This document shows, in pieces, positions 34,045 to 42,394 of a DNA stretch of 64,000 nucleotides (the first letter of the stretch is position 1; each line of letters opens with the position of its first letter). Under the pieces are notes generated by a model that was given only the letters and a program-made list of their open reading frames with translations, was not told the DNA's origin and did no database searches. Made by a program: the position numbers and the translations under genes. The stretch spans positions 32,923 through 96,922 of the forward strand of contig NZ_BAGK01000214.1 of assembly GCF_000308795.1 (NCBI RefSeq), written 5' to 3'. Source of the stretch: Nocardia thailandica NBRC 100428. GTDB lineage: Bacteria > Actinomycetota > Actinomycetes > Mycobacteriales > Mycobacteriaceae.

Positions 34045-34479
34045 ATGGACACCGACGCGAACGCCATCCGCGACCTCATCGACCGCAGCGCCGACGCGTG
34101 GGCCCGCGGCGACGGCACCGCCTACGGCGACTGCTTCACCGCCGACGCCTCCGACGTCACCTACGCGGGATCGCTCTACCGCGGCCGGGCGGAGATCGGG
34201 CGGGCGCACCAGGCGCTGTTCGACAGTTTCCTGAAGGGGACCCGCCTCACCGTCGAGATCGTGGAGATCCGCCGGTACGGCGATGCCGCGGTCGTGGTGA
34301 CGCGGGGCGAGTCCGCCAAGGGGACGCCGCGCCGGCTGGGAAAGGTGGTCACCTACACGGTGATTCGCGAGGCCGACGGTCACTGGCGGATCGCGGCCGT
34401 GCAGAAGACGCGGCGCAACCGGCTGCTGGAGGCGGTCACGTTCGGTCTGCAGCCGGGGACCCGGCCCGCCGCGCGGTGA
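34045..34479 (+). CDS. SnoaL-like / NTF2-fold protein (SgcJ/EcaC type)
   Basis: A 144-residue single-domain protein of the NTF2-like superfamily. It begins with the typical IRDLIDRSADAWARGDGTAYGDCFTADA, has a central GRAEIGRAHQALFDSFLKGT, and ends in beta strands with HWRIAAVQKTRRN. Members bind small hydrophobic ligands or act as isomerases, cyclases or hydrolases; substrate unknown. The start at ATG 34045 follows GGGGAA. It is probably repressed by the divergent MarR. Its last 44 bp overlap the convergent DUF418 gene. Confidence 0.8.
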   Translation: MDTDANAIRDLIDRSADAWARGDGTAYGDCFTADASDVTYAGSLYRGRAEIGRAHQALFDSFLKGTRLTVEIVEIRRYGDAAVVVTRGESAKGTPRRLGKVVTYTVIREADGHWRIAAVQKTRRNRLLEAVTFGLQPGTRPAAR

Positions 34480-35659
34480 CGGGAACCTCGTTGCGCCACC
34501 GCGGCCGGTGGCCGATCGTCACCCAGCGCAGCAGCCATTCGGCCGGGCCGTAGCGGAAGCGACGCAGCCAGAGCGCGCTGGCCGCGAGTTGCAGCAGGTA
34601 GACCACAAGGGCGAGCAGCAGCGTCTCCGGCGGGGACAGACGACCCGCCGCGCCGAGCCCGACGCCGGTGAAGATCAGCAGACCGATGGCGGACTGGCCG
34701 AGATAGTTGGTCAGCGCGATCCGCCCCGCAGGCGCCAGGGCCGAGCGGATCCAGGCCGTGCGGGGGTGATGCATGAGGCGCAGCAGCGTGGCGACGTAGG
34801 CGGCGGCGAGGGCGGGCGCGGTGGCGACGCTCACGGCGACGGTGAGGGTGTGCCCGTTGCCGCCGCCGAGGGTGTAGATCAGGCCGCCGGCGAGCCCGAT
34901 CGGGAAGCCGATCCACTGGACGCGCCGCAGGATCGGTTCGTCGCCGCGGACCCGCGCGAGCAGCTGCCTGCGGCCTGCCACCATGCCGAGCAGGAACATG
35001 GCCAGCGCGGTCGGGCCCTGGAGCGAGACCGCCTGCAGGATCAGCAGCGGGAGCCCGTCGAGGTGTCCGGCGACGACGTCACCCCAGCCGCCGAGCATCG
35101 CCGCCGTCGACCGCCGGGCCTCGCGCAGCGCCTCGTCCGTCGAGGGCAGGACCGCGGACGGGTCGACGAACAGCCCGGCGAGCAGCATGCTCGCCAGGAC
35201 GACGCCGTAGAGCGCGCCTGCCACCCGCAGCGCGGTGCTGTCCCGGCACCGGCGCATCCAGAACAGCACGAGGCAGGCCACGGCGTAGGTGGTCAGCACG
35301 TCGCCGCCGTAGAGGAACACGATGTGGGCGACGCCGAGCGCGAACAGTCCGGCGATCCGGCGCAGCATGCGCGGTTCGAAGGCGGCGCCCGCGGCCGCGG
35401 CGGATTCCATCTGGAGGGTGAAGCTGTAGCCGAACAGGAACGAGAACAGCACGTAGAACTTCATGTCGACGAAGACCGACGACAGGTCGCGCACGAGGTC
35501 GTCGAGCGGCGTGGCGTAGGCGGGGTCGGTCACCAGGTTGCCCGGATAGGCCGAGGCCATGAACGTGATGTTGACCAGGAAGATGCCGAGCAGGGCGAAG
35601 CCGCGCAGGGCGTCGACGTCGTGCACCCGCGCGCGGGGCCGGGCGTGGTGATCGGTCAT
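34436..35659 (-). CDS. DUF418 family membrane protein (YeiB-like)
   Basis: A 407-residue polytopic membrane protein. The N terminus shows the family hallmark RVHDVDALRGFALLGIFLVNI, and the C-terminal DUF418 region contains PAGRIALTNYLGQSAIGLLIF and ends in an Arg-rich tail after YGPAEWLLRW. About ten hydrophobic segments are visible. The family is related to membrane acyltransferases and is suspected of transport or envelope modification, but function is unproven. It is divergent from a TetR gene with a strong palindrome between, so TetR-regulated. Confidence 0.85.
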   Translation of the reverse strand: MTDHHARPRARVHDVDALRGFALLGIFLVNITFMASAYPGNLVTDPAYATPLDDLVRDLSSVFVDMKFYVLFSFLFGYSFTLQMESAAAAGAAFEPRMLRRIAGLFALGVAHIVFLYGGDVLTTYAVACLVLFWMRRCRDSTALRVAGALYGVVLASMLLAGLFVDPSAVLPSTDEALREARRSTAAMLGGWGDVVAGHLDGLPLLILQAVSLQGPTALAMFLLGMVAGRRQLLARVRGDEPILRRVQWIGFPIGLAGGLIYTLGGGNGHTLTVAVSVATAPALAAAYVATLLRLMHHPRTAWIRSALAPAGRIALTNYLGQSAIGLLIFTGVGLGAAGRLSPPETLLLALVVYLLQLAASALWLRRFRYGPAEWLLRWVTIGHRPRWRNEVPVTARRAGSPAADRT

Positions 35660-35683
35660 GGGGCGCCTCTTCGTCGTCGTTAG

Positions 35684-35696
35684 TATCCCTGGGATA
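35684..35696. promoter_or_regulatory. TetR operator between DUF418 and TetR genes
   Basis: TATCCCTGGGATA is a perfect 6+1+6 inverted repeat, with flanking AGTA and AGTATC adding partial symmetry. It lies 24 bp before the DUF418 start and 67 bp before the TetR start, so one site can serve both promoters. Confidence 0.65.
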
Positions 35697-35763
35697 GTAT
35701 CTCGAGGAAACCAATTCGGGCGATAGGATTCCGGACGCCCCAGCGACCGAGGAGGAACCCGCC

Positions 35764-36510
35764 GTGACCGCCGCCGAGCCGCCGCCCGCCGAGCTGAGCA
35801 GACTCTGGCGCCTGCCGGTCACGCCCCGGGTCGGCAGACCGGCGGAACTCGACGTCGACACGGTGGTCCGCGCCGCGGTCGACCTGGCCGACCGGCGCGG
35901 GCTCGGCGCGGTCACGCTGGCCGAGGTCGCCGCGACGCTCGGCTTCACGAAGATGGCGCTGTATCGCCACGTCGGCTCGAAGGGCGAGCTGTTCGAGCTC
36001 ATGGCCGACCTCGCCCTCGGGCGCCCGCCCGCCGTCGACCGCGCGGACTGGCGGGCGGGCCTGCGCGCCTGGGCGCAGGCGCTGTGGACCGTCCACCGCG
36101 AGCACCCCTGGCTGCCGCAGCTCCCGGTCTCCGGCCCGCCCCGGGGACCGCACGCGATCGGCTGGATGGACGCCGGGCTGCGCGCGCTGGCGGGCACGGA
36201 CCTGGACTGGGCCACCAAGGTCGGCGTCATCATGCTGCTGAACATGCATGTGCGGCAATCGAGTCTGCTCACCCAGCAGCTCGCCGACGCCAGGACGGGC
36301 ACCGGGCTGGACGAGGCGGCGGTCAACCGGGACTACGCGATCGCCCTCGCCCGGCTCGTCGACCCGGCGACCTACCCGGAGGCGGCGGCCCTCTTCGCCG
36401 GCCCCCTGTTCCGCGACCCCGCCGACCCCGCCGACCTCCCGGATGACAGCGACTTCGCCTTCGGCCTCGAACTCCTGCTCAACGGCGTCGCCGCGGAGAT
36501 CACCCGCTGA
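35764..36510 (+). CDS. TetR family transcriptional regulator
   Basis: A 248-residue TetR-like protein with a 30-residue N-terminal extension. The HTH lies at about residues 33-80 (VVRAAVDLADRRGLGAVT, EVAATLGFTKMALYRHVGSKG). The C-terminal region (100-245) is helical and resembles the TetR_C type seen in drug-efflux repressors. The start is GTG after GAGGAA. Its divergent partner is the DUF418 membrane protein, which it likely represses. Confidence 0.87.
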   Translation: MTAAEPPPAELSRLWRLPVTPRVGRPAELDVDTVVRAAVDLADRRGLGAVTLAEVAATLGFTKMALYRHVGSKGELFELMADLALGRPPAVDRADWRAGLRAWAQALWTVHREHPWLPQLPVSGPPRGPHAIGWMDAGLRALAGTDLDWATKVGVIMLLNMHVRQSSLLTQQLADARTGTGLDEAAVNRDYAIALARLVDPATYPEAAALFAGPLFRDPADPADLPDDSDFAFGLELLLNGVAAEITR

Positions 36511-36558
36511 CCGTCGCCGATATCCGGTTGCCCGGGGTCGGGTGCCGTGGCAGCATGC

Positions 36559-36580
36559 TAATGCGAAACTTGTCGCATTA
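36559..36580. promoter_or_regulatory. Operator-like inverted repeat before the acetyltransferase gene
   Basis: TAATGCGA and TCGCATTA, perfect 8-bp arms, are separated by AACTTG. The repeat ends 26 bp before the TTG start and stands out by its low GC. Half-sites of this form are common TetR or MerR targets. The nearest candidate regulators are the TetR gene directly upstream and the AraC-like gene downstream. Confidence 0.6.
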
Positions 36581-36606
36581 ACGGCTTACGACTTCGAGGA
36601 GTCCGC

Positions 36607-37266
36607 TTGCCCGAAACCCCCGCGCCCGCACCCACCGCCCCCTCCGTGCTGCACCCGATGCCGGGCCAGCCCCGCGTCGTGCTGCTGAAACCGCTGGTCA
36701 CCTCGCCGCTCATCGAGGTCGGCGACTTCAGCTACTACGACGATCCCGACGACGCGACCGCGTTCGAGACGCGGAACGTGCTGTACCACTACGGCCCGGA
36801 GAAGCTGATCATCGGGAAGTTCTGCGCGCTGGCCACCGGCGTGCGGTTCATCATGAACGGCGCCAACCACCGCATGGACGGCCCCTCGACCTTCCCCTTC
36901 CCCTCCATGGGCGGCGCGTGGTCGGCGCACCTCGACCTGCTGATGGACCTGCCGAATCGCGGGGACACCGTGGTGGGCAACGACGTGTGGATCGGCAACG
37001 GCGCGACCGTGCTGCCGGGCGTCCGGATCGGGCACGGCGCCATCGTCGGCGCGGGCGCCGTGGTCACCGGGGACGTGCCCGACTACGGCATCGTCGGCGG
37101 CAACCCGGCGCGGCTCCTGCGCCGCCGCTACTCCGACGACGACGTCGCCCGCCTGCTGGCGATCGCCTGGTGGGACTGGCCGCTCGACCACCTCACCGCG
37201 CACGTGCGCACCATCATGAGCGGCGACCTCGCCGCGCTCGCCGCCGCGGCGCCGAACGCCCTGTGA
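36607..37266 (+). CDS. CatB/Vat-like O-acetyltransferase (hexapeptide repeat)
   Basis: A 219-residue left-handed beta-helix protein of the xenobiotic acetyltransferase group. It has IGKFCALATGVRFIMNGANHR (catalytic His), the long excursion loop with TFPFPSMGGAW, and hexapeptide coils VGNDVWIGNGATVLPGV and GIVGGNPARLLR. Family members acetylate chloramphenicol or streptogramins with acetyl-CoA, but many have other acceptors, so resistance is only a possibility. It starts at TTG with GAGGAG at proper spacing. The operator-like repeat just upstream indicates inducible expression. Confidence 0.87.
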   Translation: MPETPAPAPTAPSVLHPMPGQPRVVLLKPLVTSPLIEVGDFSYYDDPDDATAFETRNVLYHYGPEKLIIGKFCALATGVRFIMNGANHRMDGPSTFPFPSMGGAWSAHLDLLMDLPNRGDTVVGNDVWIGNGATVLPGVRIGHGAIVGAGAVVTGDVPDYGIVGGNPARLLRRRYSDDDVARLLAIAWWDWPLDHLTAHVRTIMSGDLAALAAAAPNAL

Positions 37267-37311
37267 CGCAGGGGGTGCGGGCCACGGGCACCGGTCACTA
37301 GCATCGCGGGA

Positions 37312-38022
37312 GTGGGACTGGTCTTCGGGACGCGGGGGTCGGATTCGGCGTGGGTCGAGTCCGTGTGGACGTGCCGGAGCGAGCGGGTCTCGGAGATGAC
37401 GTCGGTCGCGACGGAGTCGTGGGGGCTGGTGTTCTGGGAGGAGCGCGGCGTCGCGTGCGCCGCGATCACCGGGCCCGAACGCGGAACGAGTACCGCGCCG
37501 GTGCCGGAGGGCGCCGATTTCGTCGGGATCCAGTTCGCGGTCGGTACCTCGCTGCGGAGGGTCGCCGCGCCGACCCTCGTCGACGGCGGACTCGTGCTGC
37601 CGGACGTGACCGGGCGCGGCTTCTGGCTCGACGGCGCGCGGCGGGAGACCCCGGGGGCGGACGACGCCGAGGCGCTGGTCGAGCGGCTGGTGCGGGAGGG
37701 CGTCGTCGTGCGGGACGAGCTGGTCACCGAGGTGCTGCGCGGCGCCGAGCCCACGGTCACCGAGCGGACGCTCGAGCGGCGGTTCCGGTCCGCGACGGGA
37801 CTCACCCAGGGCGCCGTCCGCCAGATCGGGCGGGCCCGCACCGCCGCGATCCTGCTGACGACGGGCGAGGCGCCCGCCGACGTCATCGACAAGCTCGGCT
37901 ACTACGACGAGCCCCATCTGGCCCGCGCGCTGCGCCGGTTCGTCGGGCGGACGGCCGGGCAGCTGCGCGAGGGCACCGGCGGGGCGATCGCGCTCGACCC
38001 GGGTCAGCGCACGACGTCGTAG
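37312..38022 (+). CDS. AraC family transcriptional regulator
   Basis: A 236-residue regulator whose C-terminal half (about 150-225) carries the AraC/HTH_18 pattern: TERTLERRFRSATGLTQGAVRQ, then ADVIDKLGYYDEPHLARALRRFVGRT. The N-terminal 110 residues look like the small sensor domain of DUF6597-type AraC proteins. It starts at a GTG. The gene ends 19 bp inside the convergent DHFR-like gene, a pairing often seen for such regulators, so it may control that gene. Confidence 0.82.
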   Translation: MGLVFGTRGSDSAWVESVWTCRSERVSEMTSVATESWGLVFWEERGVACAAITGPERGTSTAPVPEGADFVGIQFAVGTSLRRVAAPTLVDGGLVLPDVTGRGFWLDGARRETPGADDAEALVERLVREGVVVRDELVTEVLRGAEPTVTERTLERRFRSATGLTQGAVRQIGRARTAAILLTTGEAPADVIDKLGYYDEPHLARALRRFVGRTAGQLREGTGGAIALDPGQRTTS

Positions 38023-38579
38023 ACCAGCTTGGTCACGCCGTTGCTGTAGGAGGCCGAATCCCGCAGGCGCAGCTGCTGCTTGTCGCGATCGGAGCGCGCG
38101 AACAGACTCTTGCCCGCGCCGAGCAGGACCGGGAAGACCAGCAGGTTGTACCGGTCGATCAGGTCGGCGTCGCCGAGGCCGCGCGCCAGTTCGGCGCTGC
38201 CGTGGATGTAGATCGCGCCGCCGTCGGCCCGCTTGAGCGCGGCCACGTCGTCGGCCGAGCGCAGCACGGTGATCGGGCCCCAGCCGTCGATCAGCTCGTC
38301 GTCCTTCAGGCTCGTGGACACCACGTACTTGGGCAGGTCCCGGTAGGCGAGGTGGTCCTCGGAGTCGCGCCAGATCGGGGCGAACGCCTCGTAACTGCGG
38401 CGGCCGAACATGAGCGCCGAGGTGTCGGCCAGCTCCTCGCCCTTGAGCGCGAACGCCTCGGGGACGAATTCGGTCTCCATCACCCAGCCGCCACTGCGGT
38501 GGCCCTCGACCTTGCCGCCGGGCGAGTCGACCACGCCGTCGAGGGACATGAAACCTGTGTAGACGAGTTCGCGTGCCAC
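38004..38579 (-). CDS. Dihydrofolate reductase family protein (RibD C-terminal-like)
   Basis: A 191-residue protein of the RibD_C/DHFR superfamily. It has MSLDGVVDSPGG at the N terminus, LMFGRRSYEAF near 57, IYIHGSAELARGLGDADLIDR near 128 and PVLLGAGKSLF near 153. These proteins bind NADPH; many of unknown substrate cluster with AraC or sigma regulators in actinobacteria, as here. It is not the housekeeping DHFR: the folate-binding pattern is incomplete. GGAGG lies upstream of the ATG. Confidence 0.85.
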   Translation of the reverse strand: MARELVYTGFMSLDGVVDSPGGKVEGHRSGGWVMETEFVPEAFALKGEELADTSALMFGRRSYEAFAPIWRDSEDHLAYRDLPKYVVSTSLKDDELIDGWGPITVLRSADDVAALKRADGGAIYIHGSAELARGLGDADLIDRYNLLVFPVLLGAGKSLFARSDRDKQQLRLRDSASYSNGVTKLVYDVVR

Positions 38580-38661
38580 GGAAATCCTCCTGAGTTCGGG
38601 TGTCTGCGATCAGGCTAGGCGGGCGGGCCCGCCGCCGTCTTGGACGAAACCGACACCGCGT

Positions 38662-39582
38662 TCAGACCGCGATCACCGGCGGGTCGTCCGCGCGGCGGCG
38701 GTAGCGACCCGGGGCGATGCCGTACTCGCGCTTGAACGCCTTCGCGAACGCGAATTCCGAGGTGTAGCCGACCTTTCCGGCGATCACGTGCAACGGCGCG
38801 TCGGAGTCGCGGAGCAGGCGGGCGGCGGTGAGCAGGCGCCAGCGGGTCAGGTAGGCCAGCGGCGATTCGCCGATGGTGCCCGCGAAGCGCCGGGACAGCG
38901 TGGCGCGGGAGACCCCGGCCCGGCCCGCGAGATCGGGGACGGTCCACGGGTGGGCCGGGTCCTCGTGGACGGCGCGCAGCGCGGTGGCCACGGCCGGGTC
39001 GGCCAACGCCGCCGCCCAGCCCGTGCCGCGCGGGGACTGCCCGGCGAACCACGAACGCAGCAGGAACAGCAGCAGCGTATCGAGGAGGGCGGGGATGGCG
39101 GCATCGCTGCCCAGCTGCGGCGAACCCACCTCCGCGCTCAGCAGGTCGACCGCGCCGCGCAGCGAGGGACAGCCGCCGAGCCGGGCCGGGAGATGGACGA
39201 AGTCGGGCAGGTCGGCGAGGAGCGGATGGCTGCGCCGACGGCCGATCTCGTAGGCCCCGCAGAGCAGGACGCAGCGGACCCCGGGACCGGTGACCTCGCG
39301 CGGCTCGCCGGGCCGGGCGACCTCGGTGACCGGGGTGCCGAGGGCGTCGACCAGGTCGTGGTCGGCGCCGCGCGGCATGAACACGACGTCGCCGGCGGCC
39401 AGGGCGATCGGTTCGCCCTGCGGTGGCAGCAACCAGCACGAACCCTCCAGCACGACGTGGAAACCCGCGCCCGGCACGACCGGATAGCGGCGCCCCCACG
39501 GCGCGTGCCGGATGAACATCCCGGAGGTGGGGCTGCCGGTCCGGATCGCGGCGACGGTCTCGCTGAGCAGGTCCACACGCAC
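38662..39582 (-). CDS. AraC family regulator with cupin domain
   Basis: A 306-residue regulator. The N-terminal cupin_6 domain is seen in PGAGFHVVLEGSCWLLPPQG and LAAGDVVFMPRGADHDL at about residues 36-75. The C-terminal AraC HTH is seen in TVPDLAGRAGVSRATLSRRF and HVIAGKVGYTSEFAFAKAFKR at about 208-290. It is divergent from an MFS transporter with 90 bp between the starts, which it probably regulates. The inducer is unknown. Confidence 0.87.
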   Translation of the reverse strand: MRVDLLSETVAAIRTGSPTSGMFIRHAPWGRRYPVVPGAGFHVVLEGSCWLLPPQGEPIALAAGDVVFMPRGADHDLVDALGTPVTEVARPGEPREVTGPGVRCVLLCGAYEIGRRRSHPLLADLPDFVHLPARLGGCPSLRGAVDLLSAEVGSPQLGSDAAIPALLDTLLLFLLRSWFAGQSPRGTGWAAALADPAVATALRAVHEDPAHPWTVPDLAGRAGVSRATLSRRFAGTIGESPLAYLTRWRLLTAARLLRDSDAPLHVIAGKVGYTSEFAFAKAFKREYGIAPGRYRRRADDPPVIAV

Positions 39583-39672
39583 AGCGTAGCGCGTCCCGGA
39601 TGAGCGATTCGGATATCGAACTGCGCGATACAGCCATTCAACGGCTCACGTCCGCACCATAGCGTCGAAGAC

Positions 39673-41103
39673 ATGACCGCGCACGGCACACCGCTCGCCC
39701 TCGGCGTCCTCTCGGCCGCCACCCTCATGACCATCCTGGACGGCAGCATCGTCACCGTCGCGATGCCCGCCATCCAGCGCGACCTCGGGTTCTCCCCCAC
39801 CGGCCTCAGCTGGACGGTGAACGCCTACCTCATCGCCTTCGGCGGCCTGCTCCTGCTGGCCGGACGCCTCGGCGACCTCATCGGCCGCCGGACCGTCTTC
39901 CTCACGGGCACCGCGGTGTTCACCGCCGCCTCGCTGCTCGCCGGGGCCGCGGCCACCCCGGCCCTTCTCGTCGCCGCCCGCTTCCTGCAGGGCGTGGGCA
40001 GCGCGCTGGCCTCGGCGGTGGTGCTCGGCATCCTCGTCACGCTGTTCACCGGGGCGCGGGAACGAGCCTTCGCCATCGGCGTCTTCAGCTTCACCGGCGC
40101 GGCGGGCGCCTCGCTCGGCCAGGTGCTGGGCGGCGTGCTGACCGACGCGCTGAACTGGCACTGGATCTTCCTGATCAACGTCCCCATCGGGCTGGCCACC
40201 CTCGCCCTCGCCCGCCGGGCACTGCCCCGCGACGAGGGCGTCGGGCTCGGCGCGGGCGCCGACGCGCTGGGCGCCGTGCTCGTGACCGGCGGACTGATGA
40301 TCGGCATCTACACCGTGGTCGGCATCGAGCGGCACCACTGGTCGTCGGCGCACACCCTCGGCTTCGGCCTGCTCGCGGCGCTGCTGCTCGGCGCGTTCCT
40401 GCTGCGCCAGCGCACCGCGGCGACCCCGCTGCTGCCGCTGCGGATCTTCCACTCCCGCACCGTCTCCGGCGCCAACGCGGTCCAGATGCTCACCCTCGCC
40501 GCCATGTTCGCCTTCCAGATCCTGGTCGCGCTCTACACCCAGCAGGTCCTCGGCTACAGCGCCCTGCAGACCGGGCTGGCCATGCTGCCCGCGGCCGTAT
40601 CGATCGGTGCGGTCTCGCTCTTCGCCTCCGCGCCGCTCAGCACGCGGTTCGGGGCGCGGGCGGTCCTGATCGCGGGGCTCGTCCTGCTGCTGGCGGGGAT
40701 GCTGTGGCTCACCCGCCTGCCGACGCAGGCCGCCTACGTCACCGATCTGCTGCCGATGATGGTGCTGGTCGCCGGCGGCGGGCTGGTGTTGCCCTCGCTC
40801 ACCACGCTCGGCATGTCCGGCGCGCGGGCCGAGGACGCCGGGCTCGCGTCCGGGCTGTTCAACACCACGCAGCAGGTGGGCATGGCGCTCGGCGTCGCGG
40901 TGCTGTCGACGCTGGCGGTCACCCGCACCGGCGCCCTGCTCGGCGCGGGCGTCACCCGCGCCGAGGCGGTGACCAGCGGGTACCGGCTGGCCTTCGGCGT
41001 CGCCGCCGGGCTGCTCGTGGCGGCGCTGACGGTCGCCGTCGTCGTCCTCGGCGGGCGCGGCACCGAGACCTCCGAGCCACCGGCCGTACCCGCGGCGGCC
41101 TGA
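39673..41103 (+). CDS. MFS transporter, DHA2 family
   Basis: A 476-residue membrane protein with about 14 hydrophobic helices. Helix 1 carries ILDGSIVTVAMPAIQRDLG and the motif-A loop LAGRLGDLIGRRTVFLTG near residue 60. A glycine-rich motif C-like GQVLGGVLTD is near 152, followed by NWHWIFLINVPIGL. The family exports drugs or other lipophilic compounds using the proton gradient. The divergent cupin-AraC gene indicates substrate-induced expression. Confidence 0.88.
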   Translation: MTAHGTPLALGVLSAATLMTILDGSIVTVAMPAIQRDLGFSPTGLSWTVNAYLIAFGGLLLLAGRLGDLIGRRTVFLTGTAVFTAASLLAGAAATPALLVAARFLQGVGSALASAVVLGILVTLFTGARERAFAIGVFSFTGAAGASLGQVLGGVLTDALNWHWIFLINVPIGLATLALARRALPRDEGVGLGAGADALGAVLVTGGLMIGIYTVVGIERHHWSSAHTLGFGLLAALLLGAFLLRQRTAATPLLPLRIFHSRTVSGANAVQMLTLAAMFAFQILVALYTQQVLGYSALQTGLAMLPAAVSIGAVSLFASAPLSTRFGARAVLIAGLVLLLAGMLWLTRLPTQAAYVTDLLPMMVLVAGGGLVLPSLTTLGMSGARAEDAGLASGLFNTTQQVGMALGVAVLSTLAVTRTGALLGAGVTRAEAVTSGYRLAFGVAAGLLVAALTVAVVVLGGRGTETSEPPAVPAAA

Positions 41104-41119
41104 ACCGCGGCCCGGCGGC

Positions 41120-41563
41120 TCAGTCCCCGTGCCTGCGCTCGTACCGGGCGCGGGCACGGGAGTGCGCCTCGCGCAACAACTCCCGCACCGCCTGCTCGGT
41201 ACGTGGTCCCGGATCGACCACGGCCAGCCAGGCGGCCGCGGCGTAGACGGGATGCGGCAGCACGACGTCCCGGGCCGACGGGTCGTCCGTGGCGTCGGCG
41301 CTCCACGCGGCGAAGGCATCCCGGCCCGCGGCGATGTTGACCCGGAAGGCGCCGGGGCGGTCGAGGCCGGAGGAGGGCTCGCCCGGATAGTCCTTGGTCA
41401 CGACGGTGGCGAAGGGCTGCCCGGACGGCACGACGCCGTCCGGGGCGAAATAGAAGAAATGGTCGCCCCAGGCGATCTCGGGCGCCGCGCTGCCCGGCCC
41501 GGGCGCCAGGTGCAGCACGCCGGGCAGGCCGGTCAGGTACTCGAGGAGGTCGTCTACTGTCAT
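41120..41563 (-). CDS. DUF6194 family protein
   Basis: A 147-residue protein matching, from memory, the DUF6194 family. It has LLEYLTGLPGVLHL, the aromatic segment EIAWGDHFFYFAPDG, TVVTKDYPG, the LDRPGAFRVNIAAGRDAF core and VLPHPVYAAAAWLAVVDPG. Function unknown; no catalytic motif is evident. It is convergent with the MFS gene (16-bp gap) and divergent from the MerR-like gene (65-bp gap). Confidence 0.75.
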   Translation of the reverse strand: MTVDDLLEYLTGLPGVLHLAPGPGSAAPEIAWGDHFFYFAPDGVVPSGQPFATVVTKDYPGEPSSGLDRPGAFRVNIAAGRDAFAAWSADATDDPSARDVVLPHPVYAAAAWLAVVDPGPRTEQAVRELLREAHSRARARYERRHGD

Positions 41564-41628
41564 GGTTCGAGCGTGACATCGAAGTGCTTATGTGGACTCG
41601 GGACGCGACGACGAGGGCATATGACGTG

Positions 41629-42336
41629 GTGAACCTACATTCCGGTCCGCTGCGGACGGCCGACGTCGCCCGGCGATCCGGGTACTCGGTGCAGCAGATC
41701 CGGAACCTGGAACGCGCGGGCGTGCTCCCACCCGCGACCCGGAGCCCGGGCGGTCACCGGGTCTACGGCGAGGTCCACGCGCACGCGGCCCTGGCCTATC
41801 GCGGGCTGGCGGCGGGGACGGGTCCGGCCGAGGCGCGGGCGATCCTGCGCGCCGTCCTGGAGGGTGACCTCGCCGGGGCCCTGTCCCGACTCGACGCCGC
41901 CCACGCGCACCTGCACGGCGAACGGGCCGACCTGGACCGCGCCGTGCGCGCGGCGTCCGCCATCACGGCCGAGCCGATCGGCGACGTGCGCGCCGACGAT
42001 CTCCTGACCATCTCCGAACTCGCCGGCGCGCTCGGCGTCCGCGCCTCCACCCTGCGCCACTGGGACGCCACCGCTCTCGTCGTGCCCGACCGCGCGTCCG
42101 ACGGCTCCCGCCGGTACACCCCCGCCCAGGTGCGGGACGCCCGCGTCGTCCACCAGCTCCGCCGCGCCGGCTACGGCATCGACCAGCTCCACCCCGTCCT
42201 CGCCGACCTGCGCGCCGCCGCCCGCACGGGCGACCTGCGCGCCGCCCTCGCCGCCCGCGCCGCGACCCTGACCGACCGCTCCCGCGCGCTGCTCGACGCC
42301 GCCGCGGCCCTGCACGCCGTGATCCGTTCCGGGTGA
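41629..42336 (+). CDS. MerR-type regulator with two HTH domains in tandem
   Basis: About 235 residues with two MerR-like DNA-binding units in one chain. The first is TADVARRSGYSVQQIRNLERAGVLPPATRS followed by GGHRVY (about 8-50); the second is TISELAGALGVRASTLRHWDATALV followed by RRYTPAQVRDARVV (about 125-170). A helical segment separates them and another ends the protein. Normal MerR proteins have one unit and dimerise; this chain could act like an internal dimer. Start chosen at GTG 41629 (GTG 41626 equally possible); the frame is open further upstream. Regulon unknown, possibly the divergent DUF6194 gene. Confidence 0.8.
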   Translation: MNLHSGPLRTADVARRSGYSVQQIRNLERAGVLPPATRSPGGHRVYGEVHAHAALAYRGLAAGTGPAEARAILRAVLEGDLAGALSRLDAAHAHLHGERADLDRAVRAASAITAEPIGDVRADDLLTISELAGALGVRASTLRHWDATALVVPDRASDGSRRYTPAQVRDARVVHQLRRAGYGIDQLHPVLADLRAAARTGDLRAALAARAATLTDRSRALLDAAAALHAVIRSG

Positions 42337-42358
42337 CGCCGACCCCGCGCACGACGGT

Positions 42359-42382
42359 GCCCGGCCCGTCACGGGGCCGGGC
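42359..42382. terminator. Bidirectional terminator between convergent genes
   Basis: GCCCGGCCC, six bases GTCACG, then GGGCCGGGC form a perfect 9-bp stem 22 bp after the MerR stop and 12 bp from the sulfatase stop. Partly paired GACCC/GGGTC sequences outside it could lengthen the stem. Confidence 0.6.
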
Positions 42383-42394
42383 GCCGGTCGCGGG

